Assembly: GCA_023432025.1 (NCBI GenBank)
Contig: JAEYVE010000034.1
Span: 1 to 44,554 of the forward strand
From: Pseudomonadota bacterium
Lineage (GTDB): Bacteria; Myxococcota_A; Polyangia; Polyangiales; Polyangiaceae
Length of the DNA stretch: 44,554 bases
Reading direction: 5' to 3'
In this document: positions 25,190-32,813 of the stretch, piece after piece
Numbering within the stretch: position 1 is the stretch's first letter
Layout of the letters: each line of letters begins with the position of its first letter
The notes under the pieces: generated by a model
Told to the model about the DNA's origin: nothing
The model's database searches: none
Seen by the model: the letters and a program-made list of their open reading frames with translations, nothing else
Made by a program: the position numbers and the translations under genes

Positions 25190-25506
25190 AGCCCTCACCG
25201 AAGCGAGTTCTGCGGAGGCGACTCGTCTGGATCGTCTGCACGTTGGCCTGCCTCGTGGGCTGCGAACGGCGCGCGCTCGGCCCCTTCGAGTGTGAAGCGC
25301 TCGGCGCGCGCGTGATCGGCATCACGGACGCACGCGCCCTCGCGGATGCCCAGATCAAGGCCGCGCTCGACACCTTCACGACGGAGTGCCTGACCATGCC
25401 GTTCGACCGGGCCTTCGCGCGGTGCGTCGAGCAAACGGGGCGTACGCGCTCGTGCTTGGCCGACCTCGCGCGACGACGACCCGAAATTCAGGGGGCTCAG
25501 CCGTGA
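25186..25506 (+). CDS. Small Cys-containing lipoprotein, unknown
   Basis: GTG 25186 overlaps the upstream stop, and the stop at 25506 overlaps the next GTG. That double coupling is the main support for this 106-residue gene. It has a basic n-region (KPSPKRVLRRR), a hydrophobic core and a lipobox (CTLACLVGC). The mature part carries four more Cys (FECEAL, TECLTM, ARCVEQ, RSCLAD) in a mainly helical sequence and could form two disulphides. No family is recognised. Confidence 0.7.
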   Translation: MKPSPKRVLRRRLVWIVCTLACLVGCERRALGPFECEALGARVIGITDARALADAQIKAALDTFTTECLTMPFDRAFARCVEQTGRTRSCLADLARRRPEIQGAQP

Positions 25507-25982
25507 TCCCGCCCGAGCTCGTCCACTTTCTGGAAAGCGGCCTGTCCGCGCTGGTCGGCACGTGCGACTCGTCCCTGCGGCCCACGTGTTGCCGAGCCGT
25601 CGGTGTCGTGGTTCGCGACGGGGGCTCGCGCGTCACGGTGTTCGTGCCGGAGGTCGTCGGCGCCAAGACCGTGGCCGACCTACGCGAAAATCCCCGCCTG
25701 GCGCTCACGCTCAGCCACCCGATGACGCACCGAACGATTCAGCTCAAGGGCAGAGTCGACGCCGTGCGCGTCGCCGCTCCGGAAGAGCGCGCCGTCGTTT
25801 CTCGCTACCTCGAGGCTTTGGCTCGCTCCGTCGGCACGGTCGGCATGCCACGCGGTCGAGTCGCTCAACTCACCCATTGGCCAGCGTGGGCCCTCGACTT
25901 CACCGTCGCGGATCTCTTCACGCAAACGCCCGGACCGCGCGCTGGCAAGCCTCTCTGCCCGGAGGCAGACCGTGAAGCTTGA
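25503..25982 (+). CDS. Pyridoxamine-phosphate-oxidase-like FMN-binding split-barrel protein
   Basis: The 159-residue protein starts at GTG 25503 (GTGA overlap). The N-terminus (IPPELVHFLESGLSALVGTC) and strands (VTVFVPEVVGAKTVADLREN, ALTLSHPMTHRTIQLKGRVD) match the flavin-binding split barrel of the PNPOx-like superfamily. NPRLALTLSHP is the usual strand-turn of these proteins. Such proteins bind FMN, F420 or haem; the cofactor and substrate here are unknown, and genuine PdxH motifs are not evident. Its 3' end overlaps the start of the PNPOx-GAF-wHTH regulator by 11 bases, so two split-barrel modules are made from one message and may work together. Confidence 0.85.
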   Translation: MIPPELVHFLESGLSALVGTCDSSLRPTCCRAVGVVVRDGGSRVTVFVPEVVGAKTVADLRENPRLALTLSHPMTHRTIQLKGRVDAVRVAAPEERAVVSRYLEALARSVGTVGMPRGRVAQLTHWPAWALDFTVADLFTQTPGPRAGKPLCPEADREA

Positions 25983-27354
25983 CCTCACGACGTACGTGCG
26001 TTGCTTTCACGGCATCGTACCTTCGGTCATCGCCACCGCGTCGCGGGACGGCACGCCGAACATCTCCTACGTGAGCAACATCTCGGTCCTCGACTCACGG
26101 CGCGTCGCGCTTTCTTGTCAGTTTTTCAACAAGACGCGCCAAAACGTGGAGGAAAATCCGTACGCCACCGTGCAGGTGTACGACCCCGTGACGTTTCAGG
26201 CGTACGAGCTACGCCTCCGCTTCGATCACTCGGAAACGAGCGGACCACTGTTCGACGAAATGTCGGGACGCATCGAAGCCATCGCCTCACACAGCGGCAT
26301 GGCCGGCGTCTTCCGGCTGCTCTCGGCCGACGTGTACGACGTCGAAGAATTCCGCGAGCTCTCTGGCTTCTTGGACGACGCGCCGTTGCCGGTGGAGCTG
26401 ACGGCGCCCACCGCCGGGCCACAAGGCGAGCTCCGCGGCCTCCAGCACATTTCACATCGCATCAACGCAGCAACCACGCTCGACGAGCTTCTGACGTCGA
26501 CTCTCTCCAGCATGCGCGAGGCGCTCGGCTTCGAGCATTCCATGGTGCTCCTGCCGGACGAGACCGGTGAAAAGCTCTTCACCGTAGCCAGCCACGGTTA
26601 CGGAGAGAACGGTGTGGGCGCCGAGGTGCGTCTCGGAGAGGGCGTGCTGGGCCACGTCGCCGCGCAGCGCAAGCTCATGCGCCTCGGCGGGGTCGAAGCA
26701 GCGCTTCGGTACAGCCGGGCCGCGCGGCACCAAGTGGAGCGCCTCGGTACCCTCACCGTGGCGGACGAAATTCCGCTCCCCGGCTTGCCCGACGCGCAGA
26801 GTCAGCTCGCGCTGCCGCTCGTCGTGCGAGATCGCCTGGTGGGCGTGTTGGCGGTGGAGAGTACTCACCCGACGCAGTTCGCGGATTGGCACGAGGCGTA
26901 CCTGAACGTCATTGGCAACCAGATCGCGCTCGGCATCGACCGCATGATGGCAAGCGCCGAGGCCAACGCGGACGCGCCCATCGACGAACCCGGCCCAGAA
27001 ACGCAACGCCGCCACGCCGCGCTCGAAAGGCGCCGCAGCTTTTGTTTTTACCCGAACGACGACTGCGTGTTTCTGGATGGCGAGTACCTCATCCGCAACG
27101 TACCGGGGAAAATTCTCTGGAAGGTGCTGTCCTGTCATCACCGGGAAGGGCGCACGGACTTCAGCAACCGGGAGCTGCGCCTCGACCCGAGCCTCGGCTT
27201 GCCCCCCATCAAGGACAACCTGGAGAGCCGCCTCATCCTCCTTCGCAAGCGGCTCGAGCAAAAATGCCCCGAAGTGCGCCTGGCGCCGACCCGGCGCGGC
27301 CACTTTTCGCTGGAAGTGGACTGCACCCTCGAGCTCAGCGAGCGCGCCGGCTGA
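25972..27354 (+). CDS. PNPOx-like / GAF / OmpR-type winged-helix sensor-regulator
   Basis: The start is GTG 25972, with GGAGG 8 bases upstream. The 460-residue protein has three modules. Residues about 5-130 form a flavin-type split barrel (GIVPSVIATASRDGTPNISY, NPYATVQVYDP). Residues about 160-325 form a GAF domain (LDELLTSTLSSMREALGFEH, ESTHPTQFADWHEAYLNVIG). Residues about 355-450 look like an OmpR/PhoB-type winged helix: DDCVFLDGEYLIRNVPGKIL, then DNLESRLILLRKRLEQK aligned with the recognition-helix region, and TRRGHFSLEV as the wing hairpin. No receiver domain is present. I infer a one-component redox or gas sensor that binds DNA. The 11-bp repeat array 34 bases past its stop is its most likely target. 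Confidence 0.82.
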   Translation: MKLDLTTYVRCFHGIVPSVIATASRDGTPNISYVSNISVLDSRRVALSCQFFNKTRQNVEENPYATVQVYDPVTFQAYELRLRFDHSETSGPLFDEMSGRIEAIASHSGMAGVFRLLSADVYDVEEFRELSGFLDDAPLPVELTAPTAGPQGELRGLQHISHRINAATTLDELLTSTLSSMREALGFEHSMVLLPDETGEKLFTVASHGYGENGVGAEVRLGEGVLGHVAAQRKLMRLGGVEAALRYSRAARHQVERLGTLTVADEIPLPGLPDAQSQLALPLVVRDRLVGVLAVESTHPTQFADWHEAYLNVIGNQIALGIDRMMASAEANADAPIDEPGPETQRRHAALERRRSFCFYPNDDCVFLDGEYLIRNVPGKILWKVLSCHHREGRTDFSNRELRLDPSLGLPPIKDNLESRLILLRKRLEQKCPEVRLAPTRRGHFSLEVDCTLELSERAG

Positions 27355-27387
27355 ATAGCCAGGCCGAACGAAGCGCGCCCAGCGCGG

Positions 27388-27431
27388 CTTAGGAACTTCT
27401 TAGGAAGGTCTCAGCGTCTTCTTAGGAAACA
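27388..27431 (+). repeat. Four tandem 11-bp units with CTTAGGAA core (candidate operator)
   Basis: Units begin exactly 11 bp apart: CTTAGGAACTT (27388), CTTAGGAAGGT (27399), CTCAGCGTCTT (27410, degenerate) and CTTAGGAAACA (27421). All three good copies face the same way and sit on the same DNA face. Eleven-bp direct repeats are the classic arrangement bound head-to-tail by OmpR/PhoB-type winged helices. The array lies between the PNPOx-GAF-winged-helix gene and the dihaem cytochrome c gene, about 67 bases before the latter's start codon. Confidence 0.75.
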
Positions 27432-27497
27432 CGCCTGAAGGGATCTGTCATCTTTACTCTCGTTGTTGCGGGCTCACCCGCGACGGAGGACGCGAGA
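27432..27497 (+). promoter_or_regulatory. Probable promoter and leader of the cytochrome c / haemerythrin unit
   Basis: Downstream of the last repeat, CATCTT or TTTACT near 27449-27458 could serve as a weak -10 with the repeat covering the -35 position, as for activator-dependent promoters. CGGAGGA at 27484-27490 is a good Shine-Dalgarno 7 bases from ATG 27498. The exact start site cannot be read. Confidence 0.45.
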
Positions 27498-28475
27498 ATG
27501 AAGAAGGCATTGAAGTGGATCGGCGCGCCGATTCTGGGTCTCTCGACGCTGGTCGGCGGCGGCGTGGGTTACTTGTACGGGGCGTTCCCCAAGGTCGCGG
27601 AGGCGTCCTCCGACAAGATCTTGGCGACGGCGGCGTTGCGCGAGCGAGGCGCCTACTTGGCCGACCACGTGGCCCTGTGCAGCGACTGCCACTCCGAACG
27701 TGACTTCTCTCGCTTCAGCGGCCCCGTGAAGCCGGGAACCGTCGGCAAGGGTGGGGAGCGATGGGGCCGCGAGATAGGTTTCCCCGGCGACCTCTACGCC
27801 AAGAACATCACACCGGCCGCCATCGGTGACTGGAGCGACGGAGAAATCTTGCGCGCCATCACCACCGGGGTGAGCCGAGACGACAGCGCGCTCTTTCCGC
27901 TCATGCCCTACCCCAATTACCGCCACCTCTGCGAAGACGACGCCAAAGCCCTGATTACGTGGGTCCGTGATCTCGAGCCCATCGAACACCAAGTGCCCCA
28001 TCGTGAGCTCGATTTCCCGCTGGGGCTCGTGGTGCGAACGATGCCGGACGTCGCCGATCCATGGCCGTGCCCTACGCCCGCGGACGGTGTTCGTTACGGC
28101 GAGTACCTCGTGACGATGGCGAACTGTAGCGATTGCCACACGCCGTCCGAGCAAGGAAAGCCAATTTTGAGCAAGCGCTTCGCCGGCGGCATGGCGTTTC
28201 CGATGCCGACGGGCGGCACCGTCCGTGCCGCCAACATTACGCCGCACCCCGAGACGGGCATCGGCCATTGGACGCGTGAGGCCTTCATCCAGCGCTTCAA
28301 GGCCATGGCCCAGCCGAACGCCACGCCTCCCGTTTCCCCCGGCACCTTCAACACGGTCATGCCGTGGACGCAGTACGCCCACATGACCGAGCAAGATCTC
28401 GGCGCCATCTACGACTACCTGCGCACGATGCCTCCCCTCGAGAGCCGCATCGAGAAGTTCACGCCGGCTCCCTGA
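27498..28475 (+). CDS. Dihaem c-type cytochrome
   Basis: This 325-residue protein has an N-terminal signal or anchor helix (ALKWIGAPILGLSTLVGGGVGYLYG). Two CXXCH haem sites follow, CSDCH at residues 61-65 and CSDCH at 210-214. Each is in a repeated mono-haem domain with the same landmarks: RGAYLADHVALCSDCH / YGEYLVTMANCSDCH, NITP, DWSDGEILRAITTG / HWTREAFIQRFKA, and axial-Met segments PLMPYPNY / TVMPWTQY. This is the organisation of the cytochrome subunits of membrane-bound alcohol/nicotinate-type dehydrogenases. No dehydrogenase gene is adjacent, so the electron donor is unknown. It is followed 32 bases later by the haemerythrin gene and preceded by the 11-bp repeat array. Confidence 0.92.
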   Translation: MKKALKWIGAPILGLSTLVGGGVGYLYGAFPKVAEASSDKILATAALRERGAYLADHVALCSDCHSERDFSRFSGPVKPGTVGKGGERWGREIGFPGDLYAKNITPAAIGDWSDGEILRAITTGVSRDDSALFPLMPYPNYRHLCEDDAKALITWVRDLEPIEHQVPHRELDFPLGLVVRTMPDVADPWPCPTPADGVRYGEYLVTMANCSDCHTPSEQGKPILSKRFAGGMAFPMPTGGTVRAANITPHPETGIGHWTREAFIQRFKAMAQPNATPPVSPGTFNTVMPWTQYAHMTEQDLGAIYDYLRTMPPLESRIEKFTPAP

Positions 28476-28507
28476 ATACCCCCACCTTGAACCAAGAGTC
28501 CCTTCTC

Positions 28508-29224
28508 ATGAACCACACATCCGAAGCCCCTCGAACCCTCGGAGCCAACCAAGAAGCCGAAGCCGCGGACCTGTACCGCGTCGTCCATCGTGGCCTACGT
28601 TGGGGCCTGAGCCACGCCCTGCTCGCTTTGGGCGCAGTCGACCTGAACGACTCGGACGCGCGCTCGGACGTGCTCACCGAAGTCGCCACCATCGTGAGCT
28701 TGTGTGGCCTCCACGTCCGTCACGAGGCCGACTTCGTCCACGAAGCGATCGGCCGCGTGTCTCCGTCGCTGCTCGCGACCCTGGATCACGAGCACGACGA
28801 CCACTTTTCGCAGATCGCCGACCTGACGAGACGCGCCACCGTGCTGCGTCACGGGGGCAGCCAAGAGCAAGAAGCGCTCCGCCAAGACCTCTACCTGCGC
28901 CTCGGCTCATTCTTCGCGGAGAACCTCGAGCACATGCGTCGCGAAGAAGAGGTCGTGCAGCCTCTCTTGTCCGCGCACTACAGCACGGCCGAGCTCGCGG
29001 ACATCCACATGCGCATCGTGCAGGCAATTCCGTTCGACGAGCTCGTCTCCTTCCTGCGCGTCATGTTGCCGGCGATCACGGTGCAGGAGCGTCTAGCGCT
29101 CTTGTCGGGCCCTAAGGCGGCCATGCCCCAACAGGTGTTCGCCGCGCTTCTGTGGCAGGCTTCTACGCACCTCACGCTGCGTGACCGCGCCGTGCTGGTC
29201 GAGCGCCTGGACGAGGCCGCGTAA
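28508..29224 (+). CDS. Haemerythrin-like domain protein
   Basis: ATG 28508 begins a 238-residue cytoplasmic protein. The first 150 residues form a four-helix region with spaced His and acidic residues: VVHRGLRWGLSHAL (His27), LHVRHEADFVHEAI (His69, His72, Glu73), TLDHEHDDHFSQI and LEHMRREEEVVQPL (His142, Glu146). This is the H...HxxxE...H...E pattern of haemerythrin-like HHE domains binding a diiron centre. The last 80 residues are helical and unassigned. Such proteins bind O2 or NO, or sense iron and redox state. Being next to the cytochrome and behind a redox-type regulator supports an O2/NO/redox role. The gene ends 4 bases from the convergent clpB-like gene. Confidence 0.82.
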   Translation: MNHTSEAPRTLGANQEAEAADLYRVVHRGLRWGLSHALLALGAVDLNDSDARSDVLTEVATIVSLCGLHVRHEADFVHEAIGRVSPSLLATLDHEHDDHFSQIADLTRRATVLRHGGSQEQEALRQDLYLRLGSFFAENLEHMRREEEVVQPLLSAHYSTAELADIHMRIVQAIPFDELVSFLRVMLPAITVQERLALLSGPKAAMPQQVFAALLWQASTHLTLRDRAVLVERLDEAA

Positions 29225-29228
29225 ACGC

Positions 29229-31820
29229 TCACGCCGGCGGCACCACGCGCGCCGACACGCGGCCAGCGTCCAACGCCACCCGCACGACGCTGCCGCGCAC
29301 GACGCCGCCTTTGACGAGCGCCTCGGCGACGGGATCCAAGAGCTCCCGAACGATGACGCGCTTCAGGGGGCGAGCGCCGAGCGCGGGCTCGTAGCCCTCC
29401 GACACGATGGCGTCCAAAGCCTCTTCGCTCACGTCGAGAGTGAGCTCACGCTCGGTGAGCGCGCGACGCAGCGCGCGAATTTCCTTGTCCAAGATTCGGC
29501 GCAGCAGCGGCTTACCGAGCGGGCGAAACACCACCACGTCGTCGAGGCGGTTCAAGAGCTCGGGGCGAAAGAATGCCCGCAAGCTGTCGTTCAAGAGCGT
29601 CCGCACCTGCGCGAGCCCCTCCTCATTTTCGAAGCACTGCTCGTCGACGTCCAGAATGCGCTCGCTGCCGATGTTGCTGGTGAGGAGCACGACCGTGTTC
29701 GAGAAATCCGCGAGGCGGCCGCGCCCATCCGTCAACCGCCCGTCGTCGAGCACCTGGAGCAAGAGATTGAAGACGTCGTGGTGCGCCTTCTCCACTTCGT
29801 CGAACAGGAGCACCGAGTAGGGTCGCTTGCGCACGGCCTCCGTCAGAAAGCCGCCTTGCTCCGAGTCCGCGTAGCCGGGCGGGGCGCCAATCAAGCGCTG
29901 CGCCATGTGCTTTTCCATGAACTCGCTCATGTCGAGCCGCGTCAACGCGGCTTCGTCGTCGAAGAGCGCTTCTGCCAGCGCCTTCGCGAGCTCCGTCTTG
30001 CCGACGCCGCTCGGCCCCAAAAACAAGAACGAGCCGATCGGCTTTTTCGGATCCCGGAGGCCCACGCGGCCGCGACGAACCGCGCGCGAGAGCGCGTCGA
30101 CGGCGTGGCTCTGGCCGAGCACACGTTCCTCGAGGCGCGTATCCAGCGCAGCCAGGCGCTCGGCCTCTCCTTCCATCATTTTGGCGACGGGCACTCCCGT
30201 CCAAGCAGCGAGCACCTGCGCCACGTCGTCTCCCGAGACCACACGTGGCTCTTCGACGAGCCCCGCTTCCTGAGCCTTTTGCTCGGCCTGGGCGCGGCGC
30301 GCCTCGAGCTCGGGCACCACGCCGTGCTCCAGCTCACCGACGCGACGAAAATCCTTGGCCGCGCGCGCCGTCTCGAGCTCGGCGAGCGCGCGCAGGTGCT
30401 CGTTCTGGACCTGCCGCAGCTCCTCGACCGCGCGGCGCCGTCCACCCAGGGCCCTGCGCGCCTCTTCGACCTCGGGGCGCAGCGCGCTGGCCTCGGCGTC
30501 CAAACGAAGGCGCACGCCCCGGCTTACTTCGTCCTCGATGCCCTCGAGCGTAGCCACCTGAGCCAAGAGCGAATCGAGCCTCGTGCTGCGCCGATCCACG
30601 TCCTCGGGAATTCCGTCGATGGCGAGGCGCTTGCGAGCCGCCGCTTCGTCCAGCAAGTCGAAGGCGCTCTCCGGCAAGAAGCGCTCACGCAGGTAGCGAC
30701 GCGACAGCTCGCCGGCGGCGCGCACCGCGGACTCGTCAATCTGCACGCCGTGATGCAGCTCCAGGCGACGCGCCCCACCGCGCACCATCTCCAGCGACTC
30801 TTCGGCGTTGGGCTCCTCCACCGACAACACGGAGAAAGCTCGCACCAAGGTAGGCTGTTGGGCGACGAGCTTCACCCAACCTTCGGGGGTCGTGGTGCCG
30901 AGCAAACGTGGACCGCCGGGGCCGAGCAGCTCGGCCAGCACCGCACCCTGAGGACCGCTGCCAGCGAGCGCGTCCAAGCCGTACAGAACGAGCACCGTCT
31001 CGGGCGCTTCCACGTCCGCGCCGAGAATGCGCCTCACCCGCTCGTCGACCTCACTGCGCAGGCGCGCCCCCGCCACGAGCCGCGTGGCGTCCACGGCCAA
31101 GAGGCGAGCTCCGCTGAGCCGCGTCGGCACGTCGCCGCGCGCAATGCGTTGCGCGAGCGCGGAGACGAGGGAGCGCTTGCCCACGCCGTGCTCACCGACC
31201 AAGACGGGGTGGTTCTTCGTGCGTCGTTCGAGCACCGCTACGAGGCGTCGCACCAGGTCGACCCTGCCGATCGCCGGATCCAGGCGTTCTGCACGCGCCT
31301 CGCTCACCAAGTCCGTGAGCGCGCTCTCACTCGCCGCCCCGCTGCTCGGCAGCGCACCCTCGGTGCGGGCGCCCCCGAGCTCGGCGAGGTACTTGTCGAG
31401 AGCAGCCGGAGAAACCTTCCACTGACGCCAGATGTCGCCCAGTAGCCCCTCCCGCTCCTGGGTGAGCGCCACGAGCAAATCTTGCCGACGAACCCGACGA
31501 GCCCCCGCCTCCGAAGCAACCTTCTCGGCCCTTCGCAAGAGCTCGAGGGTCGCGTCCGACAGGTACGCGGCGTGCCGCCCGGTGGAGAGCGAGCCCAGCG
31601 CCCCTTCGACCCGTTCGCGCAAGACAGCGAGGTCGACCCCGGCGCCCACGAGAGCGCGTCCCACGCCGGGCTCGCTGAGCCCTTGGGCCAGCGCGTGAAG
31701 GGGCTCGATCATCGAGTGGCTCCGTTGATCGGCCAGCGTCTGCGCGCCCGAAATCCACGCCTTTGCGGCGGGCTCGAAGTGCTGCAGCTTGAGGGTGGTC
31801 GTCGCGGAGGGATTCGCCAT
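29229..31820 (-). CDS. ClpB-like AAA+ protein with a degenerate first ATPase domain
   Basis: The 863-residue protein has the full ClpB layout: Clp N domain (1-145), NBD1 (about 165-400), a coiled-coil M domain of ClpB length (about 405-525), and NBD2 (about 545-860). NBD2 is intact: Walker A GPSGVGKTE (602-610), pore loop GAPPGYADSEQGG, Walker B VLLFDEVEKAH, sensor region LLTSNIGS. NBD1 is not. Walker A reads GEHGVGKRS (209-217), with Arg216 in place of Thr/Ser. The Walker B site reads VLVLYGLDAL where ILFIDE is expected, so both acidic residues are lost. The pore-loop Tyr of KYRGEFE is missing (AGARLRSEVDER). NBD1 is probably structural, so this is a specialised paralogue rather than the housekeeping disaggregase. 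Confidence 0.9.
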   Translation of the reverse strand: MANPSATTTLKLQHFEPAAKAWISGAQTLADQRSHSMIEPLHALAQGLSEPGVGRALVGAGVDLAVLRERVEGALGSLSTGRHAAYLSDATLELLRRAEKVASEAGARRVRRQDLLVALTQEREGLLGDIWRQWKVSPAALDKYLAELGGARTEGALPSSGAASESALTDLVSEARAERLDPAIGRVDLVRRLVAVLERRTKNHPVLVGEHGVGKRSLVSALAQRIARGDVPTRLSGARLLAVDATRLVAGARLRSEVDERVRRILGADVEAPETVLVLYGLDALAGSGPQGAVLAELLGPGGPRLLGTTTPEGWVKLVAQQPTLVRAFSVLSVEEPNAEESLEMVRGGARRLELHHGVQIDESAVRAAGELSRRYLRERFLPESAFDLLDEAAARKRLAIDGIPEDVDRRSTRLDSLLAQVATLEGIEDEVSRGVRLRLDAEASALRPEVEEARRALGGRRRAVEELRQVQNEHLRALAELETARAAKDFRRVGELEHGVVPELEARRAQAEQKAQEAGLVEEPRVVSGDDVAQVLAAWTGVPVAKMMEGEAERLAALDTRLEERVLGQSHAVDALSRAVRRGRVGLRDPKKPIGSFLFLGPSGVGKTELAKALAEALFDDEAALTRLDMSEFMEKHMAQRLIGAPPGYADSEQGGFLTEAVRKRPYSVLLFDEVEKAHHDVFNLLLQVLDDGRLTDGRGRLADFSNTVVLLTSNIGSERILDVDEQCFENEEGLAQVRTLLNDSLRAFFRPELLNRLDDVVVFRPLGKPLLRRILDKEIRALRRALTERELTLDVSEEALDAIVSEGYEPALGARPLKRVIVRELLDPVAEALVKGGVVRGSVVRVALDAGRVSARVVPPA

Positions 31821-31856
31821 GCGCGCATCCTACAGCACCCTGAGGTGCCGGGCTCC

Positions 31857-31880
31857 GCGCGTCTACGCCCGGAGACGCGC
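31857..31880 (-). terminator. 8-bp GC hairpin after the pseudouridine synthase gene
   Basis: GCGCGTCT (31857-31864) pairs with AGACGCGC (31873-31880) around an 8-base loop. It lies 3-26 bases past the stop (31883) of the leftward pseudouridine synthase gene. A competing partner GCGTCTC at 31894-31900 can pair with GAGACGC at 31872-31878, so two alternative stems exist. There is no T tract. Confidence 0.4.
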
Positions 31881-31882
31881 CC

Positions 31883-32791
31883 TCACGCCGGAGGCGTCTC
31901 GAGGGCGCGCCACCACGCTTCGAGCTCGGCTGGCCAGGGCGATTCGAAGCCCATTTCTTTTCCGCTGCCTGGGTGAACGAACGCGAGGGTGCTGGCGTGC
32001 AGGCACAGCCGCGGCGCCTTGACCGCACCCCGCGCCGCCTCCCCCGTCGACCGATACACCGGATCTCCGCAGACGGGGTGACCGAGCCCGAGAGCATGAA
32101 CGCGGATTTGGTGCGTTCGCCCCGTGAAGAGCTTCGCCCGAAGGCGGCTTGCTGCATCGCTCGCCGCCACGGTGACGAACTGCGTGCGTGCGTCCTTCCC
32201 TCTCACCGGAGCCGTCACGTCCGTTTCCTCGAACGGAACCCGCCCCACTACCGCGAGCTCGTAGCGGCGCATCAGCTCTCGCGCGCGAAGCCCCTCGGCG
32301 AGCTGGGCCGCGACTGCGCCGGAGCGCGCGTAGACGAGCAGGCCGCTCGTCAGTCGATCCAAGCGGTGCACGACGTGGACTTCTCCGCCGAGCCGCTCTC
32401 GAAGCCAGGTGGCCAGGTTGCCCGTGTCACTCTCGGGGGTCGGCGCGGAGAGCACACCGGCGGGCTTGTCGACCACGACCAAGGCGTCGTCCACGTGCAC
32501 CACCTGGACCGCCTCGAAGAGCGCTGCGTCCGCCTCGGCGGCGGCGCGCGCCGCGCCCGGCTGCGCGCGCTCGAACACCCCGCCCAGGTGCACCTCCACG
32601 CGCTGGCCTTCTCGCAGCGTGCGACCCGCCACCTTCACCCGCTTTTTGTCGACGAAAACGCCCCCCAGCTCAATCACGAGCCGCGCCTTGCGCCGCGAGA
32701 GCTCCGCGACGTGACGCGGCACGATTTGATCGAGGCGAAGGCCGACGTCGTCGGCCCTCACCTGAAACGCGTGCTTTCTGGGGGCGGCCAC
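31883..32791 (-). CDS. RluA-family pseudouridine synthase
   Basis: The start is GTG 32791. Residues about 10-75 are an S4 RNA-binding domain (VGLRLDQIVPRHVAELSRRKARLVI, GRTLREGQRVEV). The catalytic domain contains VVDKPAGVLSAP and the RluA catalytic motif VHRLDRLTSGLLVYA with Asp145. The later family motifs are LFTGRTHQIRVH and GHPVCGDPVY. At 302 residues it is typical of RluD/RluC-type enzymes, which convert uridines in 23S rRNA to pseudouridine; the exact target cannot be assigned. It starts 22 bases after the DUF1552 stop on the same strand, so read-through is possible. Confidence 0.95.
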   Translation of the reverse strand: MAAPRKHAFQVRADDVGLRLDQIVPRHVAELSRRKARLVIELGGVFVDKKRVKVAGRTLREGQRVEVHLGGVFERAQPGAARAAAEADAALFEAVQVVHVDDALVVVDKPAGVLSAPTPESDTGNLATWLRERLGGEVHVVHRLDRLTSGLLVYARSGAVAAQLAEGLRARELMRRYELAVVGRVPFEETDVTAPVRGKDARTQFVTVAASDAASRLRAKLFTGRTHQIRVHALGLGHPVCGDPVYRSTGEAARGAVKAPRLCLHASTLAFVHPGSGKEMGFESPWPAELEAWWRALETPPA

Positions 32792-32813
32792 GGCCGCGTG
32801 TGTACCAGATTTT

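Noticed and set aside
27441..27453. CTGTCATC resembling half of a Pho box
   Set aside because: Only one half-site is present, with no second copy at 11 bp. The phased CTTAGGAA units are a different sequence.
29181..31445. A 754-codon + strand frame opposite the clpB-like gene
   Set aside because: Shadow frame; the opposite strand encodes recognisable AAA+ motifs along its full length.
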